Origin: CAZGVV01 sp964529155
GTDB lineage: Bacteria > Pseudomonadota > Alphaproteobacteria > Rickettsiales > SXRF01
Reading direction: 5' to 3'
Assembly: GCA_964529155.1 (NCBI GenBank)
Contig: CAZGVV010000057.1
Coordinates: forward strand, 1 to 13,168
Length of the DNA: 13,168 nt
Part shown: positions 7,470-13,168 of the stretch, piece by piece
Layout: each line of letters opens with the position of its first letter
Position numbering within the stretch: position 1 is the first letter of the stretch
Program-made: the position numbers and the translations under genes
Notes under the pieces: model-generated
What the model saw: only the letters and a program-made list of their open reading frames with translations
What the model was told of the DNA's origin: nothing
The model's database searches: none

Positions 7470-7931
7470 ATGGCTGGTTCTTCTATCCCTTTTTCCTCCA
7501 CCCGGCGAAATTGGCTCGTACTCCTGGTGGCGGGATTGGGTTTAGTTAGTTTTCTTATTAATGCTTATCAATTGGTTAGTATTTTTACTGAAAAGCCTGC
7601 GGCTGCTCTGGTGGTTACGCTGAATGACGGTGAACAAGATAAAGACAGTATATCTCAATATATTGATAAATACAGTTTATTTCATGACACGACGCCTCAT
7701 TCTGAGCCCGTGCCGGAAGACGGGGTGGATACTCCTGTTTTGCGGGGGACTTTTTCAGGGAAAAATCCTGATAATTCATATGCTATTATCGCAGAGCCGG
7801 GCTTTCCTGAAAAAAGCTATCGTGCGGGTGATCATTTGGCGGGCGGCGCTAAACTCACAGGCGTCTTTGCGGACCACGCGGTGATTGAGCAATCTGACGG
7901 GGAGCATACACTTTTTCTCAAAAAGAAATAA
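7470..7931 (+). CDS. gspC: Short type II secretion protein GspC (no PDZ domain)
   Basis: GspC spans the periplasm, contacting GspL and GspM at the inner membrane and the N0/N1 domains of the secretin GspD. The 153-residue protein has a short cytoplasmic N-terminus, one membrane helix (about 14-37) and a linker rich in Asp, Ser and Pro (50-88). It ends with a homology-region-like beta domain (89-150: VLRGTFSG, SYAIIAEPG, YRAGDHL, AKLTGVFADHAVIEQ, then HTLFLKKK). It stops there, so the C-terminal PDZ or coiled-coil domain of classical GspC (about 270-300 residues) is missing. The stop is clean, with no sign of a frameshift extension. AAGG (7459-7462), 7 bases upstream, and AGAGG (7464-7468) support ATG 7470. 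It is divergent from gspE, and 338 bases separate it from gspD. The call rests on the homology region and context. Confidence 0.88.
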   Translation: MAGSSIPFSSTRRNWLVLLVAGLGLVSFLINAYQLVSIFTEKPAAALVVTLNDGEQDKDSISQYIDKYSLFHDTTPHSEPVPEDGVDTPVLRGTFSGKNPDNSYAIIAEPGFPEKSYRAGDHLAGGAKLTGVFADHAVIEQSDGEHTLFLKKK

Positions 7932-8269
7932 CATAGGCTTTAAAGTAACTAATACCGTAGGAACGCCCCACGCGAGGATGGCGATATAAATTGCAACAAA
8001 CTTGCGTAACGCAGCAGCGGCACAATTATTTAACATAGGCAAAACCCACGCCAATAGCAGAGAGAATTGTGGAACGTAGCTAAGCGGCATATGCGCAAGT
8101 TTAAGGGTATAAAGCCGTACAATGTGGACGGGTTCTACAGCAAGTGTGAATGGTGCGGTAGTGCAGGCAATCATCAAGACTTGCTTAATCAACTGAAATT
8201 ATGGTACAAAAACACTAACCACTAACCTTGGCTACTTCGGTCTGAAAAGGGCTGATAATTAAGGTTAAT
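7932..8269. other. Spacer between gspC and gspD
   Basis: This 338-base gap has no + strand gene. On the - strand a reading frame is open from about 8192 (TTG) or 8174 (ATG) through 7776, so about 80 codons lie in the gap and the last 52 codons are antisense to gspC. The gap part encodes a hydrophobic sequence (for example SYVPQFSLLLAWVLPML and FVAIYIAILAWGVPTVLV) that I do not recognise, and it has no Shine-Dalgarno sequence. It could be a gene remnant, a small membrane protein or chance. Near the gspD end are a 7-base tandem repeat (CACTAAC twice, 8213-8226), a -10-like GATAAT (8254-8259) without a good -35, and an inverted repeat that includes the gspD Shine-Dalgarno sequence. No terminator or tRNA was seen. 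Confidence 0.6.
8223..8267 (+). repeat. Inverted repeat covering the gspD ribosome binding site
   Basis: TAACCTT (8223-8229) is the exact reverse complement of AAGGTTA (8261-8267), extendable in RNA by two G-U pairs, with a loop of about 27 bases. The right arm contains AAGG (8261-8264), the Shine-Dalgarno candidate 5 bases before ATG 8270. In a transcript starting upstream (for example read-through from gspC), the stem would hide it. With 7-base arms this far apart, chance is possible. Confidence 0.3.
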
Positions 8270-10438
8270 ATGCGACAGTTATACAGCTGTTCATTTAACT
8301 ATGGGTTGTTTTCTATCATGCATTTACGCTTATCCACGCTTATGTTATGCACTGTACTCAGCATGAGTGCATCGTTTGCTTTAGCGCAAGAGCCAGTGTC
8401 CTCATCCGTGCAAGCGCAGAATCCTCTTCCTTCGCTCACACCACCTGCTACAGCAGCAATATCTGCGCCCTTAACGGAGCGTAGTGCTCAAGAATCTTTG
8501 CCTGCACCGATTGATCAACGCAGTGCGAATGCATGGGTAGTAAATTTTCAGGATACCGACCTGCACGCTGCGGTTCTGCAAGTGGCGGAAATTATTGGAG
8601 GCAATTACATCATCCCTCCGGGGCTTGCTGGTAAAGTGACTATTGTCTCGCAAACACCGCTGAACAAACATGAATTAAAAGAACTGATGCTCACGATGCT
8701 GGCGGTGAATGGATTTACCGTCGTTTCTTCGGGTGGCGGCACGTTTATCATCCAACCCAATGCCGATGCACGCAAAGGGAAAGTAATCGTAGATAAGCGC
8801 GGGAACATACAAGGAGAAACTTTTGTCACTCGCGTATTGCCGGTGCGTTATGCTGATCTAAATGATTTGATCCAGGCGATACAGCCGCTGATGTCTGATT
8901 ATGCAGTGGTGAAACCATTAGTTGAAGCCAGTGCGCTGCTGATTGCTGACAAAGCAGACAATGTACAAAAAGTTGCCACCATCATTTCTGAGCTGGACTA
9001 TAAACAAACCGATGAAGTGGAAACCGTCAAGCTGACACAAAGCTGGGTCGGCAATGTGATGCCGATGCTTGAAAAGCTTGCCCCACGTGAACTGGGTGCT
9101 GGCGGAAAAGGTACGGCGACACCGATGCGCGTAGTAGGAGATGAGCGTACTAATACGATTATGCTTAAAGGCGATGCTGCTTCGCGTAAACGCATACGCG
9201 ATCTTATCAATCAACTGGATCAGCCAGATACGAGTGGTGTAAGCATTCAGGTAATACCTTTGCGTAATGCCGATGCAGTGAAAATGGCGGATATGCTTAA
9301 AGATATATTCACCAATACTGCGGCAGCGCAGGCGCCCACGCAGGGTGGCACCGCACCTGCACCGTATATAGTGTCGATTAAAGCAAATCAGTCTACCAAC
9401 GCGCTTGTCGTGCATGCACCGCCGACAGTGGTAGATGAGATCCGCAAGATTTTAGTGCAGCTGGATGTGCCGCGTCCGCAAATTTTGATTGAGGCGGCAA
9501 TCGTGGAAGTGAATGATGAATTGCTCGATCAGCTCGGTGTGCAATTTGGTATAGGAGATGCCGCCTTCAAAGGTGGCCTGATCGCCACTTCGCTTACCCC
9601 TTCGCCGAGCGCAGCGGGTGCTGCGTCGGTAACGGGTGGATTGGGACAATTTTTGCAAGATAAAGGTGTCGCCAATAGCGGCCTGATCGGTGGTGGTATT
9701 ACCGGGATTACCAATATTGGCGATAAGTTTAGCTTACTGGTGCAGGCACTTTCTGCCGATGCGCGGGCAAATCTGTTGTCCACACCAAGCATCACCACGG
9801 TGAATAACGAAGAAGCCAAGATTGTGGTAGGTCAAAACGTGCCTTTTCGTACCGGCTCATTTGAGAATTCCGCTACGGGTCCGAATCCCTTTACTACCAT
9901 TCAGCGTCAGGATATCGGGGTAACGTTGAAAGTCACGCCGCAGATCAATGAAAACAATGCGGTGCTCTTGAAAGTGGAGCAGGAAGTATCTTCGCTGCAA
10001 CCTACATCGGTGGCAGGTGCGGCAGATATCATCACCAATAAGCGCACTATCAATACTACCGTGCTTGCCGACAATCGCCAGACTATTGCGCTCGGTGGGT
10101 TAATTAGTGACGATAAAACCACCGCCCGCAGCCAAGTCCCCTTCCTTGGCGATATCCCGGTGCTCGGTTTGTTATTCCAAAACAATCAGGCTAATAGCAC
10201 CAAACGTGATTTAGTAGTGTTCCTGCGCCCAACTATTTTGAATAATTCGGACGATATAGACAGCATGAATATGCGAAAAATGAATGGGCTATGGGAACTC
10301 AATCTTGGTGCCAAATCCAAGAAGAAACCGCTTGGTCCAGACAATGTGAAGCAGGAAATGGAAACATTCTACGAGCCGGATTTCACCAAGCAGCATGAAT
10401 TCACTCCACTGCCGTGGCTTGACCAAGAAAATAATTAG
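8270..10438 (+). CDS. gspD: Type II secretion outer-membrane secretin GspD
   Basis: GspD forms the multimeric outer-membrane channel of the T2SS. The 722-residue protein shows a signal peptide with cleavage after AFALA-like SFALA (35-39) before QEP, then a Pro/Ala/Ser-rich linker (40-87). Periplasmic domains follow: N0 (about 88-165), N1 (184-245), N2 (250-318) and N3 (324-402). The secretin beta-barrel core is at about 415-656, with the signature VPFLGDIPVLGLLF (623-636) and the end strand VVFLRPTIL. A tail of about 65 residues (LGAKSKKKPLGPD and on) follows the core. ATG 8270 has AAGG 5 bases upstream. ATG 8318 (residue 17) would give a more standard signal peptide but lacks a Shine-Dalgarno sequence, so either start is possible. 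The gene lies after gspC on the same strand but is separated from it by an unusually long gap. Confidence 0.97.
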   Translation: MRQLYSCSFNYGLFSIMHLRLSTLMLCTVLSMSASFALAQEPVSSSVQAQNPLPSLTPPATAAISAPLTERSAQESLPAPIDQRSANAWVVNFQDTDLHAAVLQVAEIIGGNYIIPPGLAGKVTIVSQTPLNKHELKELMLTMLAVNGFTVVSSGGGTFIIQPNADARKGKVIVDKRGNIQGETFVTRVLPVRYADLNDLIQAIQPLMSDYAVVKPLVEASALLIADKADNVQKVATIISELDYKQTDEVETVKLTQSWVGNVMPMLEKLAPRELGAGGKGTATPMRVVGDERTNTIMLKGDAASRKRIRDLINQLDQPDTSGVSIQVIPLRNADAVKMADMLKDIFTNTAAAQAPTQGGTAPAPYIVSIKANQSTNALVVHAPPTVVDEIRKILVQLDVPRPQILIEAAIVEVNDELLDQLGVQFGIGDAAFKGGLIATSLTPSPSAAGAASVTGGLGQFLQDKGVANSGLIGGGITGITNIGDKFSLLVQALSADARANLLSTPSITTVNNEEAKIVVGQNVPFRTGSFENSATGPNPFTTIQRQDIGVTLKVTPQINENNAVLLKVEQEVSSLQPTSVAGAADIITNKRTINTTVLADNRQTIALGGLISDDKTTARSQVPFLGDIPVLGLLFQNNQANSTKRDLVVFLRPTILNNSDDIDSMNMRKMNGLWELNLGAKSKKKPLGPDNVKQEMETFYEPDFTKQHEFTPLPWLDQENN

Positions 10439-10489
10439 ATAAAATGCGTACACACACCGGAATGTTTCGGCATGCATTATGAAAAGTAC

Positions 10490-12325
10490 CTAATCCTTTA
10501 CTTTGACATATTCCCCAGGTGCGTCCCCGAGGGTTTTTAATGCGCCGGATCCGGGGGTGCGTGCGTCCACCTCTTTTCCTGCATGAGTCCTGAGCCATTT
10601 ATCCCAATGTGGCCACCAGGAGCCAGCCGTTTCTTTTGCACCGCTGAGCCACGCGTCGGGTGATGCTGGAAGTGAAGCGTTGGTCCAATAGGAATATTTG
10701 TTGCGCGCGGGGGGGTTAATCATGCCGGCAATATGCCCTGATGCAGCCAGCACGAAATCAATAGGGCCAGAAAAGATTTGCGTGGCTGCATAAGTGGATT
10801 TCCATGGTGCGATGTGGTCTTCCCGCGCACTCAAGAACATGGCGGGGATTTTAATGGTACGTAAGTCAATCGGTACGCCACCAACACGGATAGCGCCGGG
10901 ATCTTTCAGCAAATTATTTTGGTAAAAATTGCGGAGGTAAAAGCTGTGCATGGCGGCGGGCATGCGGGTGGAGTCGGCGTTCCAGTAGAGCAAATCAAAG
11001 GGAAAAGGGTCTTTTCCGAGCAAATAATTATTTACCACAAAAGACCAGATCAAATCATTGGCGCGCAGCATGTTAAACGTCATGGCCATGTCGCGGCCTT
11101 CTAAATAGCCTTTTTCCGCCATGCGTGATTCCATGGTGCGGAGTTGCTCTTCGTCGATAAAGACGGAAAGCTCGCCCGCTTCGGCAAAATCAATCATGGT
11201 GGTGAAATAGGTGGCTGAAGCGACGCGATCTGCTTGTTTTTTGGCAGTAAGCCACGCCAATGTAATGGCCAGTAATGTGCCGCCCAGGCAATAGCCGACC
11301 GCATTCAGCTGTTTAACGCCGGTTGCTTTTTCCACCGCATCAAAAGCGGCGAGCATGCCGTCTTGCATGTAGTCATCAAAGCTTTTCTTTGCGAGCTGCT
11401 CATCCGGGTTGACCCAGGACACTACAAAAACTGTATGCCCCTGGCCAACCAGCCATTTTACCATGGAATTTTCAGCCTGCAGGTCAAGGATATAGTATTT
11501 ATTGATCCAGGCAGGAATAAATAATGTAGGTATTTCGTGCACTTTTTCAGTGGTGGGATTGTATTGGATGAGTTCGATCAATTCATTGCGGAATACAACC
11601 TTGCCCTTGGTGAGTGCCAGGTTACGACCAATTTCAAAGGCACTCTGATCGGTCATGCTGATGCGTAGGTTGCCTTTGCCACGCTCCAGATCTTCCAGCA
11701 TATGATTAAGCCCGCGCACCAAATTTTCGCCGCCGGATTCCAGTGTGGTGCGTAGTACTTCCGGATTGGTAAGCAGGAAGTTGGAAGGCGCCATGGCGTC
11801 CACAAACTGACGGGTATAGAAATCAATTTTGCGTGCGGCGCGCGAATCCAGGCCGTCTACTTCATGTACGGTTTGTTGCAGCCAGCGTGAAGTGACCAAA
11901 TAACTTTGGCGGATAAAGTCAAAAACCGCGTTTTCTTGCCAGGCCGGATCTTTGAACCGCTTATCGCGCGTATCTCCCGCTAACGGAGATGCAGATTCTT
12001 CGCCAAGCAGCTTGCAGGTAGAATGCTGCCAGAGCTGCAAATATTGTTGCCAGAGTTCGACCTGCTTTTCCAGCAGTTTGCCCGGAGATTTAAGCATTTG
12101 CGTGTACATGTCCATAAATGCACCGGCGACATTTAAGGGATCGAACTGAAATGCATCGGCCGGGGTGGCCATGGCATCGCTGGCTTGGTGGGCAAGAAAT
12201 TCTTTTAAGATACGCTGGGTGCGATCTGCCACCTCCATCATGTTTTGAGCAAAGCGCAGTGCGTCGTGACGGGGTGCGGTATCTTCCTGACTCGCGTCAG
12301 AAGCCGAGGATTCCTGAGTAGACAT
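10490..12325 (-). CDS. phaC: Class I poly(3-hydroxyalkanoate) synthase PhaC
   Basis: PhaC polymerises (R)-3-hydroxyacyl-CoA, chiefly 3-hydroxybutyryl-CoA, into polyester carbon-storage granules in the cytoplasm, releasing CoA. The 611-residue protein has the class I length. A polar N-terminal tail (1-20, Ser/Asp/Glu-rich) leads into the N-terminal region containing the PhaC_N-type stretch. The alpha/beta-hydrolase catalytic domain follows (about 245-580). The lipase-like box GYCLGG (344-349) holds the nucleophile Cys346. The other triad members are Asp503 in REDHIAPW and His531 in SGHIAGMINPP. The Asp-His spacing of 28 equals that of the Cupriavidus necator enzyme, as I recall it. The ATG at 12325 is preceded by no clear Shine-Dalgarno sequence. 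The gene is convergent with gspD (51-base gap) and divergent from the lipoprotein gene. No phaA, phaB, phaR or phasin gene is in the window, so the monomer supply is encoded elsewhere. Confidence 0.97.
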   Translation of the reverse strand: MSTQESSASDASQEDTAPRHDALRFAQNMMEVADRTQRILKEFLAHQASDAMATPADAFQFDPLNVAGAFMDMYTQMLKSPGKLLEKQVELWQQYLQLWQHSTCKLLGEESASPLAGDTRDKRFKDPAWQENAVFDFIRQSYLVTSRWLQQTVHEVDGLDSRAARKIDFYTRQFVDAMAPSNFLLTNPEVLRTTLESGGENLVRGLNHMLEDLERGKGNLRISMTDQSAFEIGRNLALTKGKVVFRNELIELIQYNPTTEKVHEIPTLFIPAWINKYYILDLQAENSMVKWLVGQGHTVFVVSWVNPDEQLAKKSFDDYMQDGMLAAFDAVEKATGVKQLNAVGYCLGGTLLAITLAWLTAKKQADRVASATYFTTMIDFAEAGELSVFIDEEQLRTMESRMAEKGYLEGRDMAMTFNMLRANDLIWSFVVNNYLLGKDPFPFDLLYWNADSTRMPAAMHSFYLRNFYQNNLLKDPGAIRVGGVPIDLRTIKIPAMFLSAREDHIAPWKSTYAATQIFSGPIDFVLAASGHIAGMINPPARNKYSYWTNASLPASPDAWLSGAKETAGSWWPHWDKWLRTHAGKEVDARTPGSGALKTLGDAPGEYVKVKD

Positions 12326-12340
12326 AATTCAAATACGCCG

Positions 12341-12369
12341 TTGCATGTGGAAAAAGGGTTGGATATAAT
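12341..12369 (+). promoter_or_regulatory. Sigma-70-like promoter of the lipoprotein gene
   Basis: A perfect -10 hexamer TATAAT (12364-12369) is preceded by exactly 17 bases and by TTGCAT (12341-12346), which keeps the TTG of the -35 consensus. Transcription would begin near 12376, giving a leader of about 62 bases before ATG 12438. It is the best promoter match in the window. It is also only 16-45 bases upstream of the phaC start on the other strand, so the phaC promoter must overlap it or lie further upstream. Confidence 0.6.
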
Positions 12370-12399
12370 GCACCTAACCATAGCCTTTTGCTAGGTGCA
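12369..12399. repeat. 8-base inverted repeat at the lipoprotein transcription start
   Basis: TGCACCTA (12369-12376) and TAGGTGCA (12392-12399) are perfect reverse complements separated by 15 bases, with arm centres 23 bases apart, about two helical turns. The left arm begins at the last base of the TATAAT box and covers the predicted start site. That is the geometry of a repressor operator. Alternatively, the leader RNA can fold as TGCACC/GGTGCA plus an inner TAGC/GCTA stem around a CTTTT loop. Both readings are inferred from sequence symmetry alone. Confidence 0.55.
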
Positions 12400-12437
12400 A
12401 CCACAACCTGTCGTTTTTCACAACCTATCCTTGTTTC

Positions 12438-13168
12438 ATGTCCTCATTTTTTTCGCGCTATTCACTTTTTCAATTATGCTGCACGGCGCTATTGCTCAGC
12501 GGTTGCGAATCCACGCATCGGTTGATTGGCCAATTTACCGGTGACATGCATCCCAAGCAGGAAGTGGCGGGAGCACGTCGCCCGCCGATTAATAATCCAT
12601 CGTCCGCGTCGCCGCTGATGGCAAATGCTCCAACACCGCAGGTGGCTCCGCTTCCCTACGGCATGCCAACAGGAAATGTGATGATGGCTGCACCCAGTGC
12701 GCAACCTGCGCCAGTATACGGCGCTCCGCCTGCTTATGCACCTCCTGCGCCACCGGCTGCCCCGCATGTGGAAGCAAAGCCAGTGCAGGCTTCTGCGTTG
12801 CCTCCGGCACGTTTTGGTGTGACTGCCGCTCCGCCGCCGGTTGCGTCTTTGTCGCCGTCAGCCCGGTTCGGTAATTGGTGGGGTGCATCCAGTACGCCAA
12901 GCCCAGAAGTACGTGAACAAGCATATGTAGCCCGTAAGCCATTGCAGGGTAATCCGCCTATTTCTCCGTTCACCAGTTCTACATTAGAAGCGCCTGCTGC
13001 TTTGGAAGCGCGGCCACTACTGGCGGTAGATAACCCTTCTGCTCCCGCGCCAGCCGTTGCTGCACAACAACCTTTGCCAAATGCTGCCTCATTGCCGTTT
13101 GCGGTGAGCACAGAGCCAGTGCCGGTCGCGCAGCCTGCGCCGGCGCAGGTCGGTCTCGAGCATCAGCG
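12438..13168 (+). CDS. Pro/Ala-rich lipoprotein, 3' end beyond the window
   Basis: An open frame runs from ATG 12438 to the window edge (243 codons, no stop). It begins with a lipoprotein signal peptide: one Arg at residue 7, a hydrophobic core (about 10-20) and the lipobox LSGC (20-23) with the acylated Cys23. Glu rather than Asp at the next position predicts outer-membrane sorting. After a short segment (24-50, including RLIGQFTGD), the chain is disordered and dominated by Pro, Ala, Ser and Val, with two ARFG copies (124-127 and 142-145). The second is followed by NWWG. Such chains often act as periplasmic linkers reaching to peptidoglycan or an envelope complex, with a folded domain further on. 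I do not recognise the family. No Shine-Dalgarno sequence is seen, but the lipobox placement supports the start. Long frames on the opposite strand here are shadows of its GC-rich codons. Confidence 0.82.
   Translation, partial: MSSFFSRYSLFQLCCTALLLSGCESTHRLIGQFTGDMHPKQEVAGARRPPINNPSSASPLMANAPTPQVAPLPYGMPTGNVMMAAPSAQPAPVYGAPPAYAPPAPPAAPHVEAKPVQASALPPARFGVTAAPPPVASLSPSARFGNWWGASSTPSPEVREQAYVARKPLQGNPPISPFTSSTLEAPAALEARPLLAVDNPSAPAPAVAAQQPLPNAASLPFAVSTEPVPVAQPAPAQVGLEHQ

Noticed and set aside
8918..9415. 165-codon open frame on the - strand inside gspD
   Set aside because: It lies wholly antisense to conserved secretin N1-N3 coding sequence, and its translation is Arg/His/Cys-rich with no recognisable domain. 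It is a shadow frame.
10457..10470. CCGGAATGTTTCGG as a terminator between gspD and phaC
   Set aside because: It gives only about 5 pairs including a G-U, with no T tract on either side. It is too weak to call, although the convergent 51-base gap needs some terminator.
10490..12325. A functional link between PhaC and the T2SS, for example through secreted PHA depolymerase
   Set aside because: PhaC is a cytoplasmic synthase on its own transcription unit, and no depolymerase is in the window. Adjacency alone does not support a shared pathway.
12734..13111. 125-codon - strand frame opposite the lipoprotein gene
   Set aside because: Its Gly/Ala-rich product is the expected antisense of Pro/Ala-rich codons, while the + frame has a signal peptide and lipobox. 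The same applies to the frames at 12489-12767 and 12589-12942.

Overview
The window is one almost complete type II secretion system (T2SS) locus, followed by a class I polyhydroxyalkanoate (PHA) synthase gene and the start of a proline/alanine-rich lipoprotein gene that runs off the right edge. The T2SS genes, lipoprotein and PhaC indicate a Gram-negative proteobacterium. An alphaproteobacterium seems likeliest to me from the PhaC and the moderate base composition, but this is only an impression and no taxonomic marker gene is present.

Layout from left to right. Bases 1-63 are an AT-rich leader. gspL and gspM (+ strand, 64-1850) encode the inner-membrane platform pair and overlap by one base. 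A seven-core-gene operon on the - strand (7405 down to 1881, order gspE-F-G-H-I-J-K) encodes the ATPase, the polytopic platform protein, the major pseudopilin and all four minor pseudopilins. Its genes are separated by 1 base or overlap. gspC (+, 7470-7931) diverges from gspE. A 338-base spacer follows, then gspD (+, 8270-10438), the outer-membrane secretin. phaC (-, 12325-10490) converges on gspD. A lipoprotein gene (+, from 12438, no stop in the window) diverges from phaC.

How the genes work together. GspE hydrolyses ATP on the cytoplasmic side, docked to GspL, GspM and GspF. GspG polymerises into the pseudopilus, initiated by the GspI-J-K tip with GspH. GspC bridges the inner-membrane platform to the periplasmic N domains of GspD, through which folded substrates leave. 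gspN, gspO (prepilin peptidase), a recognisable pilotin gene and any obvious secreted substrate are not in the window. The six core blocks keep their usual relative positions, but the CD and LM blocks are both flipped relative to E-K, so the locus has three transcription units instead of one.

No tRNA, rRNA, CRISPR array, insertion sequence or phage gene was seen. The protein-coding content is ordinary. The observations most worth a second look are the flipped T2SS architecture, a minimal GspC with no PDZ domain, the odd gspC-gspD spacer with an antisense hydrophobic ORF, and an 8+8 base dyad lying on a good promoter between phaC and the lipoprotein gene.
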